Position numbers and translations under genes: made by a program. A stretch of 64,000 nt of DNA from SIG455 sp045659025 (GTDB lineage: Bacteria; Bacillota; Clostridia; UMGS1810). A model generated the notes under the pieces. It worked only from the letters and a program-made list of their open reading frames with translations. It was not told where the DNA came from and ran no database searches. Shown here in pieces: positions 1 through 7,119 of this stretch. Position 1 is the first letter of the stretch; the number at the start of each line of letters is the position of its first letter. The DNA lies in NCBI GenBank assembly GCA_045659025.1, contig JAZOWA010000034.1, forward strand, positions 66,148-130,147, written 5' to 3'.

Positions 1-663
1 TATTACGAGGAGGATTTCGGTGGGCTCTGTGGCGGTCTTGATATCCTCAAGCTCACCCATGAGCTCTTCATCTATATGGAGTCGGCCTGCGGTATCTATG
101 ATTACCACATCGTTGCCATTAAGACGCGCGTGGGAAATTGCCTTTTCGGAAATTTCGACGGGATTGTTGCAATCGTCAATGGAGAAAACAGGCACATCCA
201 CCTGAGAGCCGACTACTTTAAGTTGCTGTCTCGCGGCGGGTCTGTAAACGTCACAGGCGACCAAAAGAGGGCGTTTGCCGTCTTTTTTGAGCACACTTGC
301 AATCTTTGCACAAGTGGTAGTCTTACCGGCACCCTGAAGACCTGCCATCATAATAACGGTGGGTGACTTGGAAGAGTACTGTATCTTGGATACCTGACTA
401 CCCATAAGAGCGGTAAGCTCTTCATTAACAATCTTTATAACCTGCTGACCGGGGGTGAGGCTGTCCAGGACATCACTGCCCATTGCCTTTTCCGATACGG
501 ACGCAACAAAATCTTTAACCACCTTGAAGTTAACGTCTGCCTCAAGGAGTGCAAGCTTGACTTCACGCATGGCAGCCTTGAGATCTGCTTCCGTAATCTT
601 TCCTTTGCCACGGAGTTTCTTAAAAACCTCCTGAAGCTTATCGGAAATACTTTCAAAAGCCAT
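1..663 (-). CDS. ffh: Signal recognition particle protein Ffh, N-terminal part (cut by window edge)
   Basis: GTPase of the signal recognition particle, which delivers nascent membrane and secreted proteins to the Sec translocon via FtsY. About 221 codons are visible, starting MAFESISDKLQEVFKKLRGK; the family is usually about 450 residues, so the rest of the G domain and the methionine-rich M domain lie beyond base 1. The N-domain helices are followed by the P-loop GLQGAGKTTTCAKIA near residue 105 and the G3 motif DTAGRLH. An AGGTGG ribosome site precedes the ATG. It lies 74 bp downstream of ylxM, the classical ylxM-ffh pair. No in-frame stop occurs in the visible part. Confidence 0.96.
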   Translation of the reverse strand, partial: MAFESISDKLQEVFKKLRGKGKITEADLKAAMREVKLALLEADVNFKVVKDFVASVSEKAMGSDVLDSLTPGQQVIKIVNEELTALMGSQVSKIQYSSKSPTVIMMAGLQGAGKTTTCAKIASVLKKDGKRPLLVACDVYRPAARQQLKVVGSQVDVPVFSIDDCNNPVEISEKAISHARLNGNDVVIIDTAGRLHIDEELMGELEDIKTATEPTEILLVI

Positions 664-737
664 TTGGCCACCACCTTTCTTTATCCGAAAACGAAAATCC
701 GCCTTCGAAAATCGTAGTTTGGATTATGCTCTTTCGG

Positions 738-1067
738 CTACATATGATTCTTAAGCTTTTCAATGAGTGGTAAAATACCCTTCCTGCTTTGGCTGTCCAA
801 GGTGGTTGCGAGTTGTTCTATCTCATATACGGTGTCCTTGATTTTCTCGAATCTTGCCACCAACCCCAACGCTTTCTCTGCGTCGGTGAGCTTCGCCTCG
901 CCACGCTTTATAAAATCGTGGGCACCCTGACGGCTGATACCTGCGATATCGGCAATCTCTGCCAACGACAGGTCATCATCATAATACAGTGTCATAAGCT
1001 CCCTCTGGCGTTCACTTAAGATTCCGCCGTAGAAGTCGAGTAAATATACAAAATCGAGATTTTTCAT
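738..1067 (-). CDS. ylxM: YlxM family putative DNA-binding protein
   Basis: Small helix-turn-helix protein of the YlxM/UPF0122 family (109 aa), encoded next to ffh in most Firmicutes and thought to influence SRP expression or function. The start MKNLDFVYLLDFYGG is chosen because a GGTGGTGAG ribosome site lies just upstream; a longer frame to 1112 would put this site inside the gene. A sigma-70-like region 4 HTH is visible (LSLAEIADIAGISRQGAHDF). It probably shares a transcript with ffh from the promoter at 1103-1131. Family assignment is firm, molecular role is not. Confidence 0.9.
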   Translation of the reverse strand: MKNLDFVYLLDFYGGILSERQRELMTLYYDDDLSLAEIADIAGISRQGAHDFIKRGEAKLTDAEKALGLVARFEKIKDTVYEIEQLATTLDSQSRKGILPLIEKLKNHM

Positions 1068-1093
1068 TTGCTCACCACCACTGTAAAGCGATT

Positions 1094-1134
1094 TACTTGA
1101 CAAGTGTACCACTGTTATTTCCTTTTGTCAAGTA
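1094..1134. repeat. 9-bp perfect inverted repeat flanking the ylxM promoter
   Basis: TACTTGACA (1094-1102) and its exact complement TGTCAAGTA (1126-1134) are separated by 23 bp. On the minus strand one arm contains the -35 box and the other lies just downstream of the -10 box, a layout expected for an operator. The repressor is not known. Confidence 0.6.
1103..1131 (-). promoter_or_regulatory. Sigma-A-type promoter for ylxM-ffh
   Basis: On the minus strand TTGACA (1126-1131) is separated by 17 bp from TACACT (1103-1108). The -35 is perfect and the -10 matches 4 of 6. It lies in the 80-bp gap between sigE and ylxM. Confidence 0.65.
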
Positions 1135-1147
1135 TATTTTGCAAATT

Positions 1148-1870
1148 TTATATCATCTTCAGTATATCCCGCTTGAGACGGCTGATTATTTTCTTTTCCA
1201 GACGGGATATATATGACTGGGAAATCCCCATCAGGTCGGCTACTTCCTTCTGGGTTTTCTGCATTTGACCGCTAATGCCGAAGCGCATCTCCATTATCTG
1301 CTTTTCCCTGTCGGATAACTTCTCCATGGCGATAATAAGCAACTCCCTGTCCACATCTCCCTCAATACTCTGGTATATCATATCCTCGTCGGTGCCCAGG
1401 ATATCAGATAGCAGAAGCTCGTTGCCGTCCCAGTCCACGTTCAATGGCTCGTCTATGGACAGCTCGCCTCTGCGGTGGTTGTTCTTGCGCAGATACATAA
1501 GTATCTCATTTTCCACACACCTTGAGGCATAGGAGGCAAGCTTGATTTTCTTGTCGGGGTTGAAGGTATTTATGGCCTTTATAAGCCCGATGGTGCCGAT
1601 AGAGGTCAGGTCCTCCACACATATCCCCGTGTTCTCAAACCTCTTTGCAATATACACCACAAGCCTGAGATTGTGCTCTATGAGTATGCTCCTTGCTTTT
1701 TTGGAGTTGGTGCGGAGCAGGTCGATATATTTTTTCTCTTCCTCTTTTGAAAGGGGAGGGGGCAGGGTGGATGGCCCACCGATATAGTGCACCTTGAGAG
1801 GCCCCGCAAGTTTCATCGTTATCAGCCGTATTTTCTGCACCGCTTTTTTGATTGCTTCCATTATATACAT
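1148..1870 (-). CDS. sigE: RNA polymerase sporulation sigma factor SigE (pro-sigma-E)
   Basis: Mother-cell sigma factor active after asymmetric septation. The 240-aa length equals that of Bacillus pro-sigma-E (239). The N-terminal pro-sequence (MYIMEAIKKAVQKIRLITMK) leads into the conserved YIGG and LPPPLSKEEE segment near the expected SpoIIGA cleavage site. Regions 2 (NLRLVVYIAKRFENTGI, DLTSIGTIGLIKAINTF) and 4 (MGISQSYISRLEKKI) are intact. The start is fixed by GGAGG 7 bp upstream. It is the second gene of the spoIIG operon, 13 bp after spoIIGA, so protease and substrate are co-made. Its activity is predicted to control spoIIID in this window. Confidence 0.97.
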   Translation of the reverse strand: MYIMEAIKKAVQKIRLITMKLAGPLKVHYIGGPSTLPPPLSKEEEKKYIDLLRTNSKKARSILIEHNLRLVVYIAKRFENTGICVEDLTSIGTIGLIKAINTFNPDKKIKLASYASRCVENEILMYLRKNNHRRGELSIDEPLNVDWDGNELLLSDILGTDEDMIYQSIEGDVDRELLIIAMEKLSDREKQIMEMRFGISGQMQKTQKEVADLMGISQSYISRLEKKIISRLKRDILKMI

Positions 1871-1883
1871 ATCGATACCTCCG

Positions 1884-2750
1884 CTACAAAGTTAATATTT
1901 CAGGATTGATAAGTGCGCCGTACTCATCGTCAGGAGACAGTGATTCCGGTGATATCCCGATTATGATATCGCCGATTTGCCGCTTGTCAATAGCAATTCC
2001 ATCGGGTTTGAATCCAATCAGCATCCCCCTTGAACTCCCAAGAGATGAAAAAGGGATCAGTCGAAGCCGACTTTCCATCTCCTCTCCCGTGTCCGTCAGC
2101 ATTAATCCCTCGGGAGTGGTGGAGGAGTATGCCCTCTGAAATTTATCAGGCAGAAGGGGTTTTAATTTCTCAAATTGTGCTATTATCACAGGTGTGTGGG
2201 TTAGAGGGTCGCACAGCATATTCCCCGTATCCACAAGTCCGCTTAATGATACCGCTTTGCCTAGGAAGAATATATCTATCCTTTTATATGTACGCATATT
2301 GTTGCTCCTTTGTATTCTCCACATAAGCCGTATAAGACAATAGGAGGCAAAGGCAGAGATTATAAGCACCCTCAGAGGCAGATTGAAGTAGAATACCCCG
2401 TTGCTCATCACCGTGCCCCGACCTGCTCCCGTGAAGTAGAATATGCCTATACACACCCCACCCAATATAAAGGATACACCGTAGAATACTGCCACGGTTT
2501 TTATAAAGGTGCGTATGGTTTTTATCTTAAAGGATAGCGCCACCAGCACCACCGACACCCCGAATTTTGACAGGGCAGAGTATAGGGGCGACACATTGGG
2601 GAAAAACATTGCCACCGAATATATGGCACCTGCGCCTGCACCCGCCAGCACCCTTTTGACCGACCAGTCAAGTCGCACTATCTTTCCCGTTGCGTTCAAT
2701 AGCAGAAAGTTAATTATGAAATTCACCGTAAAGAGAGCATCTATATACAC
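1884..2750 (-). CDS. spoIIGA: Sigma-E processing peptidase SpoIIGA
   Basis: Membrane aspartic protease that removes the SigE pro-sequence at the sporulation septum. The N-terminal half holds about five hydrophobic segments; the C-terminal domain has the catalytic LVDTGN motif (Asp near residue 174) followed by DPLTHTPVII and RLIPFSSLG, as in Bacillus SpoIIGA. The coordinates use GTG at 2748-2750, giving 288 aa. However, the only strong ribosome site, AGGAGG, lies 21 bp upstream of that GTG, while an in-frame ATA at 2760-2762 has a normal 9-bp spacing and would add MRTA. The true start may therefore be AUA. First gene of the spoIIG operon. Confidence 0.95.
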   Translation of the reverse strand: MYIDALFTVNFIINFLLLNATGKIVRLDWSVKRVLAGAGAGAIYSVAMFFPNVSPLYSALSKFGVSVVLVALSFKIKTIRTFIKTVAVFYGVSFILGGVCIGIFYFTGAGRGTVMSNGVFYFNLPLRVLIISAFASYCLIRLMWRIQRSNNMRTYKRIDIFFLGKAVSLSGLVDTGNMLCDPLTHTPVIIAQFEKLKPLLPDKFQRAYSSTTPEGLMLTDTGEEMESRLRLIPFSSLGSSRGMLIGFKPDGIAIDKRQIGDIIIGISPESLSPDDEYGALINPEILTL

Positions 2751-2788
2751 CGCAGTTCTTATGGCAAAGCACCTCCTTTATAGAGGAT

Positions 2789-2822
2789 ATTATAATATAA
2801 AGGGATAAGTTAAATTTGTCAT
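2789..2822 (-). promoter_or_regulatory. Probable spoIIG promoter with Spo0A-box-like -35 region
   Basis: On the minus strand ATGACA (2817-2822) is followed by TATAAT (2789-2794) at 22-bp spacing; an overlapping TATATT (2794-2799) gives 17 bp. The 22-bp spacing is the hallmark of the Spo0A-activated spoIIG promoter of Bacillus subtilis, and TGACAAA overlapping the -35 is a one-mismatch 0A box (TGWCGAA). Which -10 is used cannot be told from sequence. Confidence 0.6.
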
Positions 2823-2851
2823 AAAAGGGTGGGGATAAAATTTTATATTTA

Positions 2852-2888
2852 ACCAAAAAGAAAAAGCAGAGGAATCATCCTCTGCTTT
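2852..2888 (-). terminator. Rho-independent terminator of the LRR protein gene
   Basis: A perfect 11-bp stem AAAGCAGAGGA/TCCTCTGCTTT with a 4-nt loop (2863-2888) is followed on the minus strand by a T-rich run. It sits 18 bp after the LRR stop codon and shields the spoIIG promoter from read-through. Confidence 0.9.
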
Positions 2889-2905
2889 CAATGTATTTTA
2901 TTGTA

Positions 2906-5191
2906 TTATCTTACCGGTTCTGCAACTGTGTCAGAGCTCATTTCAGAAAGGGAGTTCCACACATATACCAGCACTCTGTCGTAATCTGCATCTGTTGTAA
3001 ATTCCAGAGCATCTGATGTATACACTCCATAGCCCATATCCGACAGACAGTCACCTTTATAAAGTGCCAGGATTACCGTCTTGCCGATTACTGTGTCGTC
3101 TGCAGATACGGTAAATGTCTTCCCGTCAGGAGAAACTGTGGTGCTTGTTGAATAAATATCACCACCAAGGAATGTGACGTTTTCTGTAAGATACTCGTTG
3201 TCATAACCGATGTCTATGCTGTTCCACTTTTCCTCATAGCCTCTGTAATATACATTCTCAATATCGTCACAATCATCAAATGCACCTTCGCCAATGGTTT
3301 TAACACCACTGCCTATGGTTACATTTGTAAGGTAACCACACGATGCAAATGCACGATTGCCAATGGTGGTTACACCGTTGCCTATGGTTACGTTTGTAAG
3401 GTCATCACAATAAGCAAAAGCACTTTCACCAATGGAGGTTACGCTGTCAGGGATTTCAATACTTTCAGCATAGCAACCTTCAAATGCCCCTTCGCCGATG
3501 GCAGTTACGCCGTTGCCTAAGATTATATTGGTAAGACCATCAACATAAGCAAATGCATAATTACCAATGTTTGTTACACTATCGGGTATTGTAATGCTTT
3601 CGAGTTCGTAAAATTCATAAAACGCCCAATCTGCTATGGTTTTTGTACCATCGGGTATAATATATTCTTCATATTGTCCCCAGGAGTTCGCTATTATAAG
3701 ATGATTTCCTATGTATAATACTTCGTCTGTCCAATTGCTTTTATCATTATAATATGCTGTATTCTCAAATGCTCCTTCGCCAATGGAGGTTATGCTGTCA
3801 GGTATTTGGATGCTTTCAAGACTTTCGCACCATGCAAATGCGTAATCGCCTATGGTTGTTACGCCATCAGGAATTACGATGCTTTCAAGGTCGCAACACT
3901 CCTCAAACGCCTTGTCGTCGATGACGGTAACACTGGCAGGAATTGTATATTCTGTATCCGCTTTACTGGAAGGATATATAAATAATGTAGTTATGTTTTT
4001 ATTGAACAGCACACCATTCTCTGATGTAAAATTCACATTGTTTGTATCGACATCAATGCTTTCGAGAAGGTAGCAACCTTCAAGTGCACTTTCGCCGAAT
4101 GTAGTTACACTTTCCGGGATCGTAATACTTTTAAGTTTTTTACAGTAGTAAAACGCCATGTCGCCAATTGAAGTTACACTGTTGGGAATTATGTATGATA
4201 TATCCGTTTTGTAGGGAGGATATACAATTAGTGTGGTTTTGTTTTTGTTGAACAGCACACCATCTTCTGATGCAAAATTTGCATTGTTTGTATCGACATT
4301 GACACTCTCGAGGGAACGGCAAGACGCAAACGCCATATTGCCAATTGTAGTTACACTTTCCGGGATTGTAATGCTTTCAAGTTTTTTGCAATAATAAAAT
4401 GCCCTCTCGCCAATGGTGGACAGATTGTCCGGGATTTCGAGGCTACTAATACTTTCGCAGTGCACAAATGCCCATTTTCCAATGGTGGTTATACCATTGC
4501 CAAGGTTTATGCTTTCAATGCTGTTACACCATGAAAATGCGTAATCGCCAATGGCAGTTACGCTGTCAGGGATTTCGATGCCTTCAAGGTCGCGACAATC
4601 TTCGAATGCATAATTGCCTATGGTTTTTATACCGTCGGGTATGATGTATTGTCCGGATAAGTCCCGATCTGCTTTTATCAGATGATTTCCTATGTATAAT
4701 ACTCCGTCTGCCCAATTGGTTTCATCATCGTAATAAGCCGTATTATAAAATGCCCACCGGCCTATTGAAGTTATACTGTCGGGAATTTGTATGTTTTCAA
4801 GGCTGGAACATTCCCCAAATGCTTCTTCGCCAATAGTTGTTACACTATCGGGTATTTTGATGCTTTTGAGGGATTCACAAGCGGCAAAAGCATATTTACC
4901 TATGGTGATTACACTGTCGGGGATTTCGATGCTTTCAAGATTATAACAACTTATGAAAGCGCGCTCGCCGATGGTGGTGACGGGATAACCATTTATTTCA
5001 GAAGGGATGATTATATCTGTGGTATGTGATGAACCAACAAAATCTGTAATAGTTACTTCTCCTTCTGATACGTTGTATTCAAAATCACCATAAGTTTCAG
5101 CAGCTGCTGATACAGAATGAGGCGTTGCAAATCCTGCAGATGCTATACAAACGCACATTGCCAGGATAGACGCAAGAAATTTCCTTTTCAT
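2906..5191 (-). CDS. Secreted BspA-like leucine-rich repeat (LRR_5) protein
   Basis: Extracellular protein of 761 aa built of BspA-type LRR_5 units (about 23 residues, core IPDSVTTIGxxAFxxCxxLESI). The start MKRKFLASILAMCVCIASAG is chosen for the GAAAGGTGG site upstream and gives a clear signal peptide ending near SVSAAA. Repeat blocks are interrupted by two copies each of two spacers: one containing YIGNHLI and one containing VDTNN and GVLFNK. The last 80 residues form a beta-rich module (TVSPDGKTFTVSADD, LALYKGD, VYVWNSLSEM) often seen at the ends of clostridial secreted proteins. No sortase or SLH anchor is visible. A binding or adhesion role is inferred. Confidence 0.88.
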   Translation of the reverse strand: MKRKFLASILAMCVCIASAGFATPHSVSAAAETYGDFEYNVSEGEVTITDFVGSSHTTDIIIPSEINGYPVTTIGERAFISCYNLESIEIPDSVITIGKYAFAACESLKSIKIPDSVTTIGEEAFGECSSLENIQIPDSITSIGRWAFYNTAYYDDETNWADGVLYIGNHLIKADRDLSGQYIIPDGIKTIGNYAFEDCRDLEGIEIPDSVTAIGDYAFSWCNSIESINLGNGITTIGKWAFVHCESISSLEIPDNLSTIGERAFYYCKKLESITIPESVTTIGNMAFASCRSLESVNVDTNNANFASEDGVLFNKNKTTLIVYPPYKTDISYIIPNSVTSIGDMAFYYCKKLKSITIPESVTTFGESALEGCYLLESIDVDTNNVNFTSENGVLFNKNITTLFIYPSSKADTEYTIPASVTVIDDKAFEECCDLESIVIPDGVTTIGDYAFAWCESLESIQIPDSITSIGEGAFENTAYYNDKSNWTDEVLYIGNHLIIANSWGQYEEYIIPDGTKTIADWAFYEFYELESITIPDSVTNIGNYAFAYVDGLTNIILGNGVTAIGEGAFEGCYAESIEIPDSVTSIGESAFAYCDDLTNVTIGNGVTTIGNRAFASCGYLTNVTIGSGVKTIGEGAFDDCDDIENVYYRGYEEKWNSIDIGYDNEYLTENVTFLGGDIYSTSTTVSPDGKTFTVSADDTVIGKTVILALYKGDCLSDMGYGVYTSDALEFTTDADYDRVLVYVWNSLSEMSSDTVAEPVR

Positions 5192-5236
5192 TAAAATCCA
5201 CCTTTCAGATATTACCAAGAAATATTTTATCTACTT

Positions 5237-5265
5237 ATTATATCACGCATATACATCAATGTAAA
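5237..5265 (-). promoter_or_regulatory. Promoter of the LRR protein gene
   Basis: On the minus strand TTTACA (5260-5265), 17 bp, TATAAT (5237-5242), located 46 bp before the start codon and divergent to the rpmH promoter. Confidence 0.7.
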
Positions 5266-5309
5266 TATGTAAGCAGAAAAACGTCGTATAAAAAAAGAAT
5301 AAAAAAATG

Positions 5310-5338
5310 TTGACAAAGGCGAATTCATATTGTATAAT
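5310..5338 (+). promoter_or_regulatory. Promoter of the rpmH-rnpA-yidD-yidC-khpB operon
   Basis: TTGACA (5310-5315), 17 bp, TATAAT (5333-5338): a perfect sigma-A consensus 82 bp before rpmH. No DnaA boxes were found in this intergenic region. Confidence 0.9.
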
Positions 5339-5419
5339 TAGTTATGTTTTTATGATAGCATACGGCGTTTGTGCTCGCCTTACACAGCACATCGTAGTTT
5401 TTTGAAGGAGGTGTAATGT

Positions 5420-5554
5420 ATGAAAAGAACATATCAGCCTAATGTACGTCACAGAAAGAAAGTACACGGATTCAGAAGCAGAATGAGCACTGCTAACGGA
5501 AGAAAGGTATTAGCGAGAAGAAGATTAAAGGGCAGAAAGGTATTGTCTGCATAA
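5420..5554 (+). CDS. rpmH: Large ribosomal subunit protein bL34
   Basis: Ribosomal protein of 44 residues, the typical length. It starts MKRTYQPNVRHRKKVHGFRS and ends GRKVLSA, the near-invariant bL34 pattern with a highly basic body. An AAGGAGGTG ribosome site lies 8 bp upstream. First gene of the rpmH-rnpA-yidD-yidC-khpB cluster that is conserved in Firmicutes, often near oriC, although no dnaA or DnaA-box cluster is present here. A hairpin with a T-run separates it from rnpA and may lower rnpA expression relative to the ribosomal protein. Confidence 0.97.
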   Translation: MKRTYQPNVRHRKKVHGFRSRMSTANGRKVLARRRLKGRKVLSA

Positions 5555-5571
5555 AATACAGTCTACTCGAA

Positions 5572-5597
5572 AGGCCACATATTGCGTGTGGTCTTTT
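5572..5597 (+). terminator. Hairpin plus T-run between rpmH and rnpA (partial terminator)
   Basis: AGGCCACA/TGTGGTCT forms an 8-bp stem with one G-U pair, followed by TTTTT. It ends 20 bp before the rnpA ATG, so it may attenuate transcription into rnpA. Confidence 0.65.
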
Positions 5598-5617
5598 TCT
5601 AACTTTCAGGACACGGG

Positions 5618-5992
5618 ATGGGATTTGAATTGAAGAATACCGTTAAAGAGAATCGTGATTTCGTATCTGCATACAGAAAAGGTGCCAAGGTGGTTACGCC
5701 CTGGTTCGTTTTTTATGTTGAGGAAAACGGCTCGGTGTATAACCGACTCGGTATAACGGTTTCCAAAGACATCGGCAAAGCCCATGACCGCAACCGTGCA
5801 AAGCGTATCATCCGCGAGGCGTATAGATTGACCTTTGCGGGGGATGTTTCAAAGGGTCACAACATAATCGTAGTGGCGAGGGGACGCATTGGCACAGCGC
5901 CTTTTGATAAGGTGTGCTCCTCTATGCGATACTGTGCCTATACCACAGGATTAATAGTTAAGACTACCGATACAGACGACGGGAGGGCGTAA
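5618..5992 (+). CDS. rnpA: Ribonuclease P protein component
   Basis: Basic protein subunit of RNase P (124 aa), which works with the RNA subunit encoded at 56.7 kb to mature tRNA 5' ends. The signature region AHDRNRAKRIIREAYR around residues 55-70 is intact, and the fold's central basic helix is clear. The upstream site is poor (AGGACACGGG before ATG). Its stop codon TAA (5990-5992) is followed after three bases by the presumed start of yidD in the same frame. Confidence 0.95.
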   Translation: MGFELKNTVKENRDFVSAYRKGAKVVTPWFVFYVEENGSVYNRLGITVSKDIGKAHDRNRAKRIIREAYRLTFAGDVSKGHNIIVVARGRIGTAPFDKVCSSMRYCAYTTGLIVKTTDTDDGRA

Positions 5993-5995
5993 GAT

Positions 5996-6205
5996 ATCAA
6001 AGGATTTTTAATCGGTGCAATACGCTTTTACAGACGTGAGATATCTCCGTATAAGAGAAGTTGTTGCAGATATACGCCAACCTGTTCTGAGTATGCTATT
6101 GAGGCAATCGAGAAATACGGTGCAATCAAGGGGACATACCTTGCCCTTCGCAGAATATTGCGTTGCCACCCATTCGGTGGGAGCGGGTATGATCCGTTAA
6201 AATAA
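5996..6205 (+). CDS. yidD: Membrane protein insertion efficiency factor YidD (apparent AUC start)
   Basis: Small membrane-associated protein (69 aa) that assists YidC-dependent insertion. The sequence KGFLIGAIRFYRREISPYK, the three-cysteine stretch CCRYTPTC, SEYAIEAIEKYGA and the end RILRCHPFGGSGYDP match YidD over its full length. No ATG, GTG or TTG is available in frame between the rnpA stop and the conserved N-terminus. The homologous start position is ATC at 5996-5998, which has GGAGG 9 bp upstream. Standard gene finders would miss it. It is followed 10 bp later by yidC, its functional partner. Confidence 0.9.
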   Translation: MKGFLIGAIRFYRREISPYKRSCCRYTPTCSEYAIEAIEKYGAIKGTYLALRRILRCHPFGGSGYDPLK

Positions 6206-6215
6206 GGAGGACGTT

Positions 6216-7115
6216 ATGTTCCGTACTTTAATTGTATATCCCTTGGGTTGGATTCTTGATTTTGTTTATGGTTTTGTTCAGAATTACGGCTGGTCGCTTA
6301 TAGTGTTTACCGTAGCGATCAAGCTGTTGCTTCTGCCCCTTAATCTGAAACAGCAGAAATCCACCACAAGAATGCAGATGGTTCAGCCCAAGATGGCAGA
6401 ACTCCAGAAGAAATACGCAAACGATAAGAACAAACTCTCCGAAGAGACCATGAAGCTTTATAAAGAATACGGCGTATCCCCCATGGGCGGATGCTTGCCT
6501 ATGCTGATTCAGCTTCCCATTCTTTTTGGTTTGTATAGAGTAATCTATCAGCCCCTTACCTATATGCTTCGTTATGGTAAAGACCAGATAGACGCTCTTA
6601 TGACAGAACTTGCACTTACAAAGAGCCCTCAGGTAGAGATTGCAATTGCCAAGGCGAAGGATCTTGTTAATTTTGATTTCCTCGGTCTTGACCTCTCTGC
6701 CACACCCCAGTTTACCAATATAGACTGGCTCTGGCTCGTTCCCATATTGGCAGCAGCTACCACATTCCTTACCAGCAAGGTTACCACCTGGGTAAGCGGT
6801 CAGGGCAAGAAGGAAGAGAAGGAGGATGCTAAACCCACCCGAGTTCTCAATCCCGAGGCAAAGCCCGAGGCACCTGCCGGCGATTCCGCCATGAAGACTA
6901 TGACATATTTCATGCCTATCATGACAGGCTGGATCGCATTTTCATTCCCTGCAGCATTGGGACTTTACTGGACAATCAGTAACGTGGTTTCCTTGGCACA
7001 GACCTTGCTTTTGAACGGATACTATTCCAAGAAGCTCAAGGGCGAGTTTGCCGAGCTTGACGAGCTGAAAGCCCAGAAGGAAGCAAGCAAACGACAGAGA
7101 CATAAGAAAGGTTGA
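6216..7115 (+). CDS. yidC: Membrane protein insertase YidC
   Basis: Oxa1/YidC-family insertase (299 aa) that inserts and folds proteins in the cytoplasmic membrane. Hydrophobic segments appear near residues 20-40, 85-115, 165-185, 225-245 and 245-265, with the characteristic amphipathic stretch KYANDKNKLSEETMKLYKEY and MGGCLPMLIQLPI. The tail is lysine-rich (KEASKRQRHKKG), which fits ribosome contact. No lipobox cysteine is present at the N-terminus, unlike many Firmicute YidC proteins. A GGAGG site precedes the ATG. Downstream khpB follows after 4 bp. Confidence 0.95.
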   Translation: MFRTLIVYPLGWILDFVYGFVQNYGWSLIVFTVAIKLLLLPLNLKQQKSTTRMQMVQPKMAELQKKYANDKNKLSEETMKLYKEYGVSPMGGCLPMLIQLPILFGLYRVIYQPLTYMLRYGKDQIDALMTELALTKSPQVEIAIAKAKDLVNFDFLGLDLSATPQFTNIDWLWLVPILAAATTFLTSKVTTWVSGQGKKEEKEDAKPTRVLNPEAKPEAPAGDSAMKTMTYFMPIMTGWIAFSFPAALGLYWTISNVVSLAQTLLLNGYYSKKLKGEFAELDELKAQKEASKRQRHKKG

Positions 7116-7119
7116 TATT

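Noticed and set aside
5192..5419. Chromosome origin next to rpmH
   Set aside because: dnaA is usually adjacent to rpmH, but no dnaA gene and no cluster of TTATCCACA-like boxes is present; the gap holds only divergent promoters.
6015..6200. Plus-strand frame between rnpA and yidC starting MQYAFTDVRYL
   Set aside because: It is the wrong frame of yidD; the correct frame gives the complete YidD sequence.
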